In this document: positions 16,871-26,032 of the stretch, in pieces
How the letters are laid out: every line of letters starts with the position of its first letter
Position numbering within the stretch: the stretch's first letter is position 1
From: an uncultured Bacteroidales bacterium
GTDB taxonomy: Bacteria > Bacteroidota > Bacteroidia > Bacteroidales > Paludibacteraceae
DNA length: 64,000 nt
Assembly (NCBI GenBank): GCA_946616535.1
Contig: CAMOJA010000001.1
Location: 62,001-126,000, forward strand
Direction of reading: 5' to 3'
Made by a program: the position numbers and the translations under genes
Notes under the pieces: model-generated
Seen by the model: only the letters and a program-made list of their open reading frames with translations
Database searches by the model: none
Told to the model about the DNA's origin: nothing

Positions 16871-18878
16871 CGGTAATAATTTTTACGTTTTTATTAGATG
16901 GTATAGAAAGAATGTGAGTTATTGCTTCTTTGATTCTTCGTTTGGCTTCCACAATATTGGCTCCGTGCTCGATTCGTACAATCAATTCGCGTATCGTATA
17001 GGCCTGAATATGATCCACAGGGGGAGTTATAACCGCAGAAATACGTTTTCCGAATACCTGGGTGAGATACGTTTGCAGTTGGATAGCGGCGTGCTGTACG
17101 CGCACTCCGTTATGGTCGCGTAGTTGCAGTCGAATGAGCCGGTGAAATGGAGGATATGCGAATAGATTGCGTTCGGCTATTTGTTGATCATATAATGCTT
17201 TGTAGTCATGGGCTCGAACAAAATGGAGCACGCTGTTTTCCGGAGAGAATGTCTGAATCCATACTTCTCCTTTTGTTCCTTTTCGTCCGGCTCTACCGGC
17301 AACTTGTTCCAGCATTTGATAGGCGCGTTCGTATGCTCGGAAATCCGGTTGGTTAAATAGGGGGTCGGCATTCAAAACAGCCACAAGACGCACGTCATCA
17401 AAATGAAGTCCCTTGGTTACCATTTGTGTTCCTACCAATATATCGCATTCATGGCGTGCAAAGGCATTGATGATATCTTGGTATGCCGTTTTATTGCGCG
17501 TCGTATCCAGGTCCATACGCAGTACACGGGCATCCGGGAAGAGCGTTTGTATCTCATCTTCGATGCGTTCCGTACCAAAACCGATGGTTTTCAATTCCCC
17601 TCCGCAATTGGGACAAACGGGTGGCAATGGCGTATGATAGCCGCAATAATGGCAGCGTAGCTCGTTAGCTCGCTTATGGTAAGTAGTGGTAACATCGCAT
17701 TGCACGCAACGTGGAGTTTGACCACATTGTACGCATTGCACTTGAGGAGCATAACCGCGGCGATTCTGGAAAAGGATCACCTGTTTATGTTCCTCCAAGG
17801 TTTCTTGAATCCGTTCTACCAGAGGATCGGAGAAATGATCGTACATCTCTTTGCGCTCATATTGCTGCTTGAGATCAATGAGAGTGATATCCGGCAGTTC
17901 CACTCCGCCAAAGCGTTCAGAGAGGGTCACTAAACCATATGTTCCTTTTTGAGCTAAATAATAGGATTCAATGGAAGGAGTTGCAGAACCTAAAAGTACT
18001 TTGGCTTTCTGCATCCTAGCCAGTACGATCGCCGTGGAGCGGGCATGATATCTGGGGGCTGGTTCTACTTGCTTATAGCTTGGATCATGCTCTTCATCGA
18101 CAATGATGAGTCCAATGTTCTGCAGAGGTAGTAACACGGCACTTCGGGCCCCGATAACTACGTAATTATTGCTGATTATTGAATGTTGATTGGTGATTTG
18201 TTTATATCGCTCTTCTCGTTCTGCATCAGTGAGCCGACTGTGATATACGATGAGTTGGTCACCAAAGATGCATTGGAGTCGGCTGGTTAATTGAGTAGTA
18301 AGAGCGATTTCCGGAACGAGATACATTACATTCTTTCCTGCATTCAGTTGCTCTTGAATGAGGTGGATGTAAATATCTGTTTTCCCGCTCGATGTGACAC
18401 CATGCAGGAGCACTATATCTTTATCTGCCTGCCACAAATCCTCGATTTCATCGAGTGCAGTTTGCTGGGCAGGAGATAAAGCATGCATAGGTTCAATCGG
18501 ACCTGTGTAAGGAGCAATCTTTCTTGTTCGCCGTTTCGGAGGATCTACCAGACGTTTATCTAAACTACCGGGGAGAGCAGCAGACATGACTTCGCCAATA
18601 GTACACATGTAATACTCACTGATCCATTGCCATAGTGCTAACTGCTCTCGGGAGATTTTAGGTGCATCTATGATGGCTGATATAGGCCGTATTTTGGAAG
18701 CAAATGCCTCCTCAACAGGTTCTGTATGTGTGCGTAGTACCACACCGCGCACTTCTTTCTTCATCAGGGGCACGATAACGCGTGTCCCGGGTTGGGGAAT
18801 AGACAAACTATCCGGGATGCTGTACGTATAGCAATCTCGGATAGCTAAAGGTAATATGATATCAACGTAGTTGATAAT
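16857..18878 (-). CDS. priA: Primosomal protein N' (replication restart helicase PriA), apparent ATT start
   Basis: A 3'-to-5' helicase that reloads the replisome at stalled forks. Visible: Walker A GVTSSGKTDIY, the DEEH box in VDEEHDPSYKQ, the paired zinc-binding Cys cluster (CVQCGQTPRCVQC ... CHYCG ... CPNCGG) and the helicase motif QVAGRAGRKG. The first ATG/GTG/TTG in frame is a TTG at 18806, but 24 codons upstream still encode the conserved PriA N-terminus (NYVDIILPL, then YTYSIP). The only plausible start is ATT at 18878, 20 bp after the tdk stop, giving 673 residues. No Shine-Dalgarno is seen, so coupling to tdk is likely. Residues about 227-235 are encoded by a 7-bp array (18173-18200). 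Confidence 0.9.
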   Translation of the reverse strand: MINYVDIILPLAIRDCYTYSIPDSLSIPQPGTRVIVPLMKKEVRGVVLRTHTEPVEEAFASKIRPISAIIDAPKISREQLALWQWISEYYMCTIGEVMSAALPGSLDKRLVDPPKRRTRKIAPYTGPIEPMHALSPAQQTALDEIEDLWQADKDIVLLHGVTSSGKTDIYIHLIQEQLNAGKNVMYLVPEIALTTQLTSRLQCIFGDQLIVYHSRLTDAEREERYKQITNQHSIISNNYVVIGARSAVLLPLQNIGLIIVDEEHDPSYKQVEPAPRYHARSTAIVLARMQKAKVLLGSATPSIESYYLAQKGTYGLVTLSERFGGVELPDITLIDLKQQYERKEMYDHFSDPLVERIQETLEEHKQVILFQNRRGYAPQVQCVQCGQTPRCVQCDVTTTYHKRANELRCHYCGYHTPLPPVCPNCGGELKTIGFGTERIEDEIQTLFPDARVLRMDLDTTRNKTAYQDIINAFARHECDILVGTQMVTKGLHFDDVRLVAVLNADPLFNQPDFRAYERAYQMLEQVAGRAGRKGTKGEVWIQTFSPENSVLHFVRAHDYKALYDQQIAERNLFAYPPFHRLIRLQLRDHNGVRVQHAAIQLQTYLTQVFGKRISAVITPPVDHIQAYTIRELIVRIEHGANIVEAKRRIKEAITHILSIPSNKNVKIITDVDC
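18173..18200 (-). repeat. Four 7-bp units inside priA
   Basis: Read on the plus strand, four units of form TGATTNN (one TGAATGT) with a diverged fifth before them. They encode an Asn/Gln/Ile-rich stretch between the DAERE helix and the VVIGARSAV strand, where PriA proteins normally have a variable loop. Confidence 0.8.
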
Positions 18879-18898
18879 GGAAGGCTTATAATTGGTAA

Positions 18899-19492
18899 TT
18901 AGTTGTTTGCCTCGGCTGCCAAAGCTTTGTTATAACAATTGCGGCAGAGGGGTTCGTAACTATCTGTTTCGCCGAGTAAGACGCGTTTTTCGGAGGCCAC
19001 GAGACGATGGCTGACATAAGCCAGATCTCCGCAATTTACGCAAATAGCATGGGTTTTATATACATCATCGGCAATAGCCATTAATGCGGGCATCGGACCA
19101 AACGGAACTCCTCTGAAGTCCATGTCCAGTCCTGCACAAATTACGCGTATACCGCGATCGGCCAGTTGCTTACATACTTCCACAATACCCATATCAAAGA
19201 ACTGCGCTTCATCAATTCCCACCACATCAATATCATCCACCATCAGGAGGATATTCTGGCTACTATCAACGGGTGTAGATTGAATTACGTTGCGGTCATG
19301 GCTCACTACATCTTCTTCGCTATAACGCACATCAATAGCGGGTTTATAGATTTCTACGCGCAGTTTAGCAAACTTCGCACGTTTCATACGACGGATGAGT
19401 TCTTCGGTTTTTCCGCTGAACATAGATCCGCATACTACTTCAATGGATCCCTTTCGTAAACTCGGGCCTTTGCTGTCTCGTTCAGAATACAT
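18899..19492 (-). CDS. tdk: Thymidine kinase
   Basis: A 197-residue type II thymidine kinase, which salvages thymidine to dTMP. It has the P-loop [14 protein letters not shown] (about residues 22-35), the catalytic/Mg region VGIDEAQFF, and the lasso-domain zinc cysteines CVNCGD and CRNCY. Length is normal. It lies 4 bp after recJ and directly before priA in the same transcription unit. Confidence 0.95.
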   Translation of the reverse strand: MYSERDSKGPSLRKGSIEVVCGSMFSGKTEELIRRMKRAKFAKLRVEIYKPAIDVRYSEEDVVSHDRNVIQSTPVDSSQNILLMVDDIDVVGIDEAQFFDMGIVEVCKQLADRGIRVICAGLDMDFRGVPFGPMPALMAIADDVYKTHAICVNCGDLAYVSHRLVASEKRVLLGETDSYEPLCRNCYNKALAAEANN

Positions 19493-19496
19493 ATAT

Positions 19497-21209
19497 TTAG
19501 TTCAATTTAATATCTTGCGCATTCATCTGGAGGGTTGTACGTCCGTGATAGCTATTTTCCTCCAGATAGAAACATATATCGATACTCTTGCCGTTTTGCA
19601 GATGTTCGGCTTTCTCTCCTTGTCCAAAGGCGATACCATCCATTGCTACGATACGGTCGGTGAGGTCAAGATGAAGATGTCTTCCTTCGCTTACCGCGCG
19701 CGTGTTTCGGTTGTTAATGAGGTTGCGGCAAAGGAATAATGGGCGTTCATTGCCCGGACCAAAGGGTTCCAAGCATTGAAGGATCTTATACATCTTCCAA
19801 TTCATATCACTCAGTTCTACTTCCGCCTCGATATCTAAAGTGGGCACTTGTTGTTCGGGGGTGATATGCGCGGCAACATATTCTTCGAATCGGCGCTTAA
19901 ACTCCGGCAAATCGGCTTTATGCATGCTCAAGCCGGCAGCAAACTTATGTCCTCCGAAGTTGGTGAGCAGGTCACGACATGAGTCAATGGCGGTATAGAT
20001 ATCAAAATCGCTTACTGACCGCGCACTGCCACTGATGATATCATCTTCTCCTGCGGTAAGCACGATAGTCGGACGATAGTAAGTTTCTGTAAGACGGCTT
20101 GCAGCTATACCCACTACTCCTTTATGCCATTCGGGCGAGAACACGACAGTTGTGTGTTTGCTCGAGTTCATCGGGTCTTGCTGCAATTGTTCTAACGCTT
20201 CATCTGTTGTCTTACTATCGTAATCGCGACGGTCCTGGTTATAGGAGTCGATATCTTTGGCGAATCGTAATGCAGCTTCGGCATCGTCTGTGATAAGTAA
20301 TCGCACGGCTTCTGCCCCGCTTTTAATTCGTCCGGCCGCATTGATTCTGGGACCGAACTTATAGACGAGGTCACTCATCGTGATGGTTTTATCCGCAATG
20401 CCAGCTACTTGCATGATAGCTTGCAGACCTACTGAAGGTTGCGCATTAAGGGCGCGGAGACCATAAAATGCCAGAATGCGGTTCTCTCCAGTTACCGGAA
20501 CGATATCGCTGGCAATAGACATAGCTAATAGCGGGAGCAGACGATATACCTCTTGCATATCTATTCCTCGCCGCTGTGCATAAGCTTGCGCCAATTTAAA
20601 TCCCACCCCGCAACCACTCAGTTCCTTAAATGGATAGTGGCAGTCGGCGCGTTTCATATTCAGTACCGCTACGGCCTTTGGAGTGATGTCTCCGGGCGTA
20701 TGATGGTCGCAAATGATGAAATCGACACCAATGCTATTGGCATACTCCATTTTTTCTACGGCTTTGATGCCGCAGTCCAATGCAATGACAAGCGTGCATC
20801 CTTTTTCTTTTGCGGTATCAATTCCTTTGGTGGAAATACCGTATCCTTCGGTATATCGATCGGGAATATAATAGATTAAATTATCTGTTTGCGTACGAAG
20901 GAAAGAATACATAAGTGCTACGGCGGTAGTGCCATCCACATCGTAGTCTCCATAAACCATGATTCGTTCATGTTTGTCTATGGCGCGGCATAGCCGGTCT
21001 ACGGCTGCCGTCATATCGCGCATCAAGAATGGGTCATGCAGACTATCAAGCGTTGGGCGTATGTATGCTCGTGCTTCGGCCGCTGTACGCAGGCCTCTTC
21101 CAGCGAGAATACGACCGGCAGCCGGACTGATATCCAGTTCGGTGCTAAGGCGTTCAGCCGCTTGTTGTTCGTCTGCCGTCAGTTGTTTAAGTCGCCAATT
21201 AATCTCCAT
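19497..21209 (-). CDS. recJ: Single-stranded-DNA-specific exonuclease RecJ
   Basis: A 570-residue DHH-family 5'-to-3' exonuclease used in recombination and repair. Catalytic motifs are [13 protein letters not shown] (about residues 83-95), [14 protein letters not shown] (the DHH motif) and, in the DHHA1 part, [12 protein letters not shown]. The C-terminal OB-fold region (about residues 460-570) is present. The start overlaps the end of the amidase gene by 11 bp. Confidence 0.95.
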   Translation of the reverse strand: MEINWRLKQLTADEQQAAERLSTELDISPAAGRILAGRGLRTAAEARAYIRPTLDSLHDPFLMRDMTAAVDRLCRAIDKHERIMVYGDYDVDGTTAVALMYSFLRTQTDNLIYYIPDRYTEGYGISTKGIDTAKEKGCTLVIALDCGIKAVEKMEYANSIGVDFIICDHHTPGDITPKAVAVLNMKRADCHYPFKELSGCGVGFKLAQAYAQRRGIDMQEVYRLLPLLAMSIASDIVPVTGENRILAFYGLRALNAQPSVGLQAIMQVAGIADKTITMSDLVYKFGPRINAAGRIKSGAEAVRLLITDDAEAALRFAKDIDSYNQDRRDYDSKTTDEALEQLQQDPMNSSKHTTVVFSPEWHKGVVGIAASRLTETYYRPTIVLTAGEDDIISGSARSVSDFDIYTAIDSCRDLLTNFGGHKFAAGLSMHKADLPEFKRRFEEYVAAHITPEQQVPTLDIEAEVELSDMNWKMYKILQCLEPFGPGNERPLFLCRNLINNRNTRAVSEGRHLHLDLTDRIVAMDGIAFGQGEKAEHLQNGKSIDICFYLEENSYHGRTTLQMNAQDIKLN

Positions 21210-21984
21210 TCTTTATCGTATATTCATCCGCTTCTTGCCATTGCGGCAACACTTCTCTAAAATGTCTTAGTTTCTCTATTGAGAAATCAACGATTCGTGT
21301 TCCTGCTTCGTAATCTTCAAATCCTGCGATATCTTTGAGCCACGTGTCGTAAGCCACGGAATGACCATTATAATCCATTTGAATACCGTCTGTTCCAACC
21401 ATATTGACGCCCACAGCATAGCAATGGTTCTCTGCAGCGCGTGTCGGCAACAGAACATCCCAATATTGGATTCGGACAGTAGGCCAACATGCGACACAGA
21501 TGAGGATATCATACAGGTTATGTTTGTCTTGCCGCAACCAAACAGGGAAGCGTAAATCGTAACATACTGCCAAACGTATCTTTATGCCGCGAAAATCCCA
21601 TATGGGTCTTTTATTTCCCGGAGTGAAGTACTCAGCTTCTCCTCCGCTACGATAGAGATGATGCTTATCGTAATAGAGCGGAGTATCATTGGGGCGGAAC
21701 ATGAACCCACGATTGTATAATCGTCCTTGCTCGGAAACAATCATCGACCCGATGATAGCCAAGTCATAGGTGTTCGCCATATGCTGAAGCGCTTGACTGG
21801 TTGGACCCGTTATCCATTCTTCCGCCAAGCCAGGACGATCGGTACAAAAACCGGTGCTGAACATCTCGGGAATGACCGCGATGTCTGCTTGTCCGGCTAT
21901 AGCTTGCAGGCGCTCATTCAGCAAGCCCACATTCGCCTGTGGGTTCGCCCACTCGATGGGATATTGGAGCAGCGCAATGCGCAT
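21199..21984 (-). CDS. Carbon-nitrogen hydrolase (omega-amidase, YafV-like)
   Basis: A 261-residue nitrilase-superfamily enzyme with the Glu-Lys-Cys triad: E40 in VIPEMFSTGF, Lys in YYDKHHL, and Cys in AVCYDLRFPVW. The motifs match omega-amidases of the YafV/Nit2 branch, which hydrolyse alpha-ketoglutaramate or alpha-ketosuccinamate. It is cytoplasmic. It follows floA after a 33-bp GTTG-rich spacer and overlaps recJ. Confidence 0.88.
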   Translation of the reverse strand: MRIALLQYPIEWANPQANVGLLNERLQAIAGQADIAVIPEMFSTGFCTDRPGLAEEWITGPTSQALQHMANTYDLAIIGSMIVSEQGRLYNRGFMFRPNDTPLYYDKHHLYRSGGEAEYFTPGNKRPIWDFRGIKIRLAVCYDLRFPVWLRQDKHNLYDILICVACWPTVRIQYWDVLLPTRAAENHCYAVGVNMVGTDGIQMDYNGHSVAYDTWLKDIAGFEDYEAGTRIVDFSIEKLRHFREVLPQWQEADEYTIKNGD

Positions 21985-22017
21985 TCGTTGTTGGTCGGTT
22001 GTTGGTTGTCGTCAGCC

Positions 22018-23043
22018 TTACTTCTTCGCCTTTTTCTCTCCTGTTCCGGCAATGTTCTCGCGCATAGCGGTATCGGCTTGCATATTTTGCATGCGATAAT
22101 AGTCCATAATGCCGAGATTGCCTTTGCGGAATGCCTCTGCCATTGCTTGCGGCACAAGTGCTTCTGCCTCAATCACTTTCGCTCGGGCTTCTTGTGCTTT
22201 GGCTTTCATCTCCTGCTCGCTTGCGATAGCCATGGAACGACGCTCCTCTGCTTTCGCTTGTGCAATATTCTTGTCGGCTTCAGCCTGATCCATCTGCAAT
22301 TGTGCACCGATATTCTTACCAACATCAATATCGGCGATATCGATAGAAAGAATCTCGAATGCCGTACCGTCGTCCAGACCCTTAGATAGCACTAATTTAC
22401 TGATGGAATCGGGGTTTTCGAGCACCATCTTATGGCTTTCAGCGCTACCGATGGAACTAACGATACCTTCACCGACGCGGGCTAAGATGGTATCTTCACC
22501 TGCACCTCCGACGAGTTGCTTAATATTCGCACGCACCGTAACACGTGCTTTAGCGATGAGCTGAATACCGTCTTTGGCTACAGCCGTAACGGGAGGAGTA
22601 TCAATCACTTTGGGATTAACGGACATCTGAACCGCTTCAAAAACGTCACGACCGGCCAGGTCGATAGCGGTAGCCATCTGGAAAGGCAAGGTAATACCTG
22701 CTTTGCTTGCGGAAACGAGGGCATGAACAACCCGCTCAATATGACCCCCAGCCAGATAGTGCGCCTCGAGTCCATCGCGTTTCACATCGGTCAAACCGGC
22801 TTTGTGCGCCTCAATCAAACAGTTAACGATCTTTGCGGGCGGCACTTTACGAATACGCATAAGGAAGAGCTGAACCAGACTGATACGAACGCCACTAACT
22901 GCGGCATTGATCCACAGCATGAAGGGCACGTAATAGAAGAAGATGCAAAGTAAGATCACCAATAAGGTAATCAGAATGGCGGTAATAACCTCATTGGTCT
23001 CTTCGGCAACCAAGAGGACGCTCGATAAAAGGGCATTGATCAT
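22018..23043 (-). CDS. floA: Flotillin-like protein FloA
   Basis: A 341-residue membrane-microdomain scaffold protein. An N-terminal hydrophobic hairpin (about residues 18-50) anchors it; an SPFH/PHB-like domain follows, then a long Ala/Glu/Lys-rich coiled coil (about residues 250-320, with [20 protein letters not shown]). The motif [19 protein letters not shown] is diagnostic for the family. It has AAGGAGG upstream and overlaps nfeD as ATGA; nfeD-floA pairs are common in bacteria. Confidence 0.95.
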   Translation of the reverse strand: MINALLSSVLLVAEETNEVITAILITLLVILLCIFFYYVPFMLWINAAVSGVRISLVQLFLMRIRKVPPAKIVNCLIEAHKAGLTDVKRDGLEAHYLAGGHIERVVHALVSASKAGITLPFQMATAIDLAGRDVFEAVQMSVNPKVIDTPPVTAVAKDGIQLIAKARVTVRANIKQLVGGAGEDTILARVGEGIVSSIGSAESHKMVLENPDSISKLVLSKGLDDGTAFEILSIDIADIDVGKNIGAQLQMDQAEADKNIAQAKAEERRSMAIASEQEMKAKAQEARAKVIEAEALVPQAMAEAFRKGNLGIMDYYRMQNMQADTAMRENIAGTGEKKAKK

Positions 23044-23360
23044 TTTTGTTCCTCCTTTTTATTATTTAATTTATTGTTTGCTAACTCTACATGGCCATCT
23101 ACCTTGGTATCCAGGGCCATTTTATCCAAAGCGCGGCTACGCAGGAATCCCCAAACAGCCAATGCGGATAAGAGTACACAGGCGCCGAGCGTAATATAGC
23201 CGGCTGTTGCACCAATCCAAAGCCACGCTAACACAACGGCGCCAATAAGACAGCCGAAACCAAATACGCCCGCAATGCCGAAACCGGGAATCAAGAACAT
23301 CTCCGTTAATAAAAGCGCGACGCCCGCGAGCACTAATAATACAACTAAAAAATATTCCAT
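23040..23360 (-). CDS. NfeD-like membrane protein (short form)
   Basis: A 106-residue protein with three hydrophobic segments (about residues 3-20, 24-50 and 53-70) containing the family motif [15 protein letters not shown]. The usual C-terminal OB-fold is barely present: after [16 protein letters not shown] the chain ends in a short Asn/Lys/Glu-rich tail. It is adjacent to floA and probably works with it in membrane domains. A consensus promoter lies at 23409-23440. Confidence 0.85.
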   Translation of the reverse strand: MEYFLVVLLVLAGVALLLTEMFLIPGFGIAGVFGFGCLIGAVVLAWLWIGATAGYITLGACVLLSALAVWGFLRSRALDKMALDTKVDGHVELANNKLNNKKEEQK

Positions 23361-23408
23361 GCAAATCTTTTATTAAAAAATTTCCAACTATTTTTTCTAA
23401 ATCGGGTG

Positions 23409-23440
23409 CAAAGATAATAAATATCTTTGATATATGCAAA
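23409..23440 (-). promoter_or_regulatory. Promoter of nfeD-floA-amidase-recJ-tdk-priA-kinase operon
   Basis: On the minus strand TTTG, 20 bases, TATCTTTG, then CACCC. No further promoter of this form is evident down to 15920, where all genes overlap or nearly touch. Confidence 0.75.
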
Positions 23441-23454
23441 CAAAAAAAAATAAA

Positions 23455-23486
23455 TTTGCACATTTAATTTAAATATAGTACTTTTG
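23455..23486 (+). promoter_or_regulatory. Promoter of topA
   Basis: TTTG, 20 bases, TACTTTTG. Its -33 box lies 14 bp from the -33 box of the divergent nfeD promoter. GTACTTT of the -7 region is repeated in inverted form as AAAGTAC 13 bp downstream. Confidence 0.8.
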
Positions 23487-23525
23487 CGGCGTTTTTGAAA
23501 GTACACCTTATAATATATAGCACAG

Positions 23526-25841
23526 ATGAGCAAAAATTTGGTTATTGTGGAGTCCCCCGCGAAGGCGAAGACGATTGAGAAGTTTCTGGGAAGTGACTAT
23601 CATGTATTGAGTAGTCAGGGACATGTGCGTGACATTGAGCCGATAGGAAAGAACTCGATGGGTATTGATTTCGAGCATGGCTACCAACCGCATTATGCCG
23701 TTGATGCCCATAAGGAGCACTTGATAGAGCAATTACAACGCGAGAGCAAGAAGGCGGAGACCGTATGGTTGGCTTCCGATGAGGACCGTGAAGGAGAGGC
23801 TATTGCATGGCACTTAAAAGAGGTGCTGAACTTGGAAAATAAGGATACGAAGCGTATTGTATTTCACGAAATTACAAAGCCGGCTATAGAAGAGGCTATT
23901 CAGCATCCGCGCGATATCGATTATAATTTGGTGAATGCGCAGCAGGCACGTCGCGTATTAGACCGCATTGTGGGTTTTGAACTCTCTCCTATTCTTTGGA
24001 AAAAAGTGACAACAGGTTTGTCGGCCGGTCGAGTACAATCGGTTGCTGTTCGCTTAATCGTCGAGAAAGAGCGTGAGATTGAATCTTTCCGTGCTTCGTC
24101 CAGTTATCGTATTTTTGCCGATTTCATCGGAGTAAATCCGGGCGATGCATCCGTTTTGAAATGCGAGTTGAATCATCGTTTCTCGCATAAGAACGATGCA
24201 ATTACTTTCATGGAGAGTTTGAACTCTGCGATGTTTATTGTGCGCGATGTACAACGTAAGCCGGTAACACATATGCCTGCTCCTCCGTTTACGACATCGA
24301 CCCTGCAGCAAGAAGCGGCCCGCAAATTAAAGTTCTCTGTATCGAAGACGATGCGTTTAGCGCAATCGTTATATGAGAGCGGAAAGATTACCTATATGCG
24401 TACGGACTCGGTAAACCTGTCTACTTTGGCATTGGGTACAGCAAAAGAAGTGATTGCCGAGCAATACGGAAAGGAATATGTTCATACTCGTCAGTACCGC
24501 ACCAAATCCAAAGGAGCTCAAGAGGCTCACGAGGCTATTCGTCCGACGTATATAAGTACCTTAAACGCAGGAGCGACCAAAGATGAGCAACGGCTGTATG
24601 AACTGATATGGAAGCGTACGATTGCTTCTCAGATGGCTGATGCGGAGAGTGAGAAAACTACAATAGAGGTTTCGGTACACGGCAGTAAGTTTGCGTTCGT
24701 GGCTACCGGCGAAGTGGTATCCTTTGACGGTTTTACGCGTGTTTATGTGCAGTCGACGGATGAAGAAGCTGAAGAGCGCCGCGTTTTACCGGCTATGTCG
24801 AAGCGCGAGCGATTGAAATTGGTGAATGCCGAGGCTATACAGACCTATGCTAAACCTCCTTTCCGTTATAATGAAGCAACGTTGGTAAAACGCATGGAGG
24901 AATTGGGTATCGGTCGTCCATCCACTTACGCAACGATTATTGAGACGATTCAGAACGTGAAATACGTAGAGAAGGGTTCTATTGCCGGTCAAAAGCGCGA
25001 CGTAGTTACGTTGAGTTTGAAGAACGGTATGGTGATGGAACGCAAGAAATCGGAGATGTACGGAGCGGATGCACAGCGTTTGCTGCCTACTGATCTGGGA
25101 CGGATTACCAATGATTTTTTAGTGGAGCATTTCCCGACTATTTTGAGTTATGACTTCACGGCGCATGAGGAGGAGCAATTTGACCGTATCGCTATTGGTA
25201 AAGCCGATTGGACGCAGACTGTAGATACTTTCTATAAGACTTTTAAACCATTACTTTCTTCGATTCCATCGGGAAAAGTGTCGGGTAGATTGTTGGGAAA
25301 TGATCCAGCAACAGGTTTGCCTATTATTGCGAAGATTAGTAAGATAGGTCCGTGTGTTCAGATGGGTGATGCGGCAGACGATAAACCGCGTTTTGCAAGT
25401 CTGAGGAAAGGTCAGTCGATCTTCAGTATTACGCTTGCGGAGGCATTGGAACTCTTTAAGAACTCTTTGCCGTTGACTTTAGGTCAATATAACGATAAGG
25501 ATGTAATCATCGGTGAAGGCAAGTATGGTCCGTATGTCAATTATGGCAAGAGTTATATCAGTATTCCTCGTTCGATCGATCCTCTGAGTGTCAGTTTGGA
25601 AGAAGCTATTCAGATGATAGAGAAGAAAGAGGAGGAACAACAACCGATTCAACAATGGGGTACCATCCAGGTAAGGAAGGGTAGATACGGAGCCTATATC
25701 CATACCGCAGAGGGTAATTACCAGATGCCGAAGGGTATGAATCCGGAAACGATAACGGAGGCCGAAGTGCGTGAAATAATGGCGAAGTCGGAGCCGAATA
25801 AGCCAGGAAAGTTCACTTTTCGCAAAAAAAGTGTAAAATAA
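23526..25841 (+). CDS. topA: DNA topoisomerase I
   Basis: A 771-residue type IA topoisomerase that relaxes negative supercoils. The Toprim domain starts at once (VIVESPAKAKTIEKFLG, then SDEDREGEAIAWHL), followed by SAGRVQSVAVRLIVEKE, the active-site Tyr region GKITYMRTDSVNLS and GIGRPSTYATIIETIQ. The C-terminal 200 residues hold Bacteroidetes-type repeats (for example KYGPYVNYGKSYISIP and RYGAYIHT) in place of Cys4 zinc fingers. ATG 23526 gives the normal N-terminus MSKNLVIVES. Confidence 0.96.
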   Translation: MSKNLVIVESPAKAKTIEKFLGSDYHVLSSQGHVRDIEPIGKNSMGIDFEHGYQPHYAVDAHKEHLIEQLQRESKKAETVWLASDEDREGEAIAWHLKEVLNLENKDTKRIVFHEITKPAIEEAIQHPRDIDYNLVNAQQARRVLDRIVGFELSPILWKKVTTGLSAGRVQSVAVRLIVEKEREIESFRASSSYRIFADFIGVNPGDASVLKCELNHRFSHKNDAITFMESLNSAMFIVRDVQRKPVTHMPAPPFTTSTLQQEAARKLKFSVSKTMRLAQSLYESGKITYMRTDSVNLSTLALGTAKEVIAEQYGKEYVHTRQYRTKSKGAQEAHEAIRPTYISTLNAGATKDEQRLYELIWKRTIASQMADAESEKTTIEVSVHGSKFAFVATGEVVSFDGFTRVYVQSTDEEAEERRVLPAMSKRERLKLVNAEAIQTYAKPPFRYNEATLVKRMEELGIGRPSTYATIIETIQNVKYVEKGSIAGQKRDVVTLSLKNGMVMERKKSEMYGADAQRLLPTDLGRITNDFLVEHFPTILSYDFTAHEEEQFDRIAIGKADWTQTVDTFYKTFKPLLSSIPSGKVSGRLLGNDPATGLPIIAKISKIGPCVQMGDAADDKPRFASLRKGQSIFSITLAEALELFKNSLPLTLGQYNDKDVIIGEGKYGPYVNYGKSYISIPRSIDPLSVSLEEAIQMIEKKEEEQQPIQQWGTIQVRKGRYGAYIHTAEGNYQMPKGMNPETITEAEVREIMAKSEPNKPGKFTFRKKSVK

Positions 25842-25851
25842 TCGCGAAAAA

Positions 25852-25883
25852 TTTGCACATTTCAAAAAAAAGCAGTACTTTTG
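25852..25883 (+). promoter_or_regulatory. Promoter of tRNA-Pro
   Basis: TTTG, 20 bases with a run of eight A, then TACTTTTG and CACCC, ending 10 bp before the tRNA. Confidence 0.8.
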
Positions 25884-25893
25884 CACCCGCTTT

Positions 25894-25966
25894 CGAGAAG
25901 TGGCGCAGTTGGTAGCGCACTACGTTCGGGACGTAGGGGTCGCGTGTTCGAGTCACGTCTTCTCGA
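25894..25966 (+). tRNA. tRNA-Pro (anticodon CGG)
   Basis: A 73-nt cloverleaf with acceptor CGAGAAG pairing CTTCTCG, anticodon stem CTACG/CGTAG around loop TTCGGGA (anticodon CGG), T-arm with GTTCGAGTC and discriminator A. CCA is not encoded. Confidence 0.95.
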
Positions 25967-25967
25967 C

Positions 25968-25998
25968 AAAATAGCAGCTCAACGGCTGCTATTTTTGT
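25968..25998 (+). terminator. Rho-independent terminator after tRNA-Pro
   Basis: Stem AAAATAGCAGC / GCTGCTATTTT with a 6-nt loop and T-tract, starting 2 bp after the tRNA. Confidence 0.85.
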
Positions 25999-26032
25999 TA
26001 GAAGACAAAGGTGCCTCCAACACGCGTGGACT

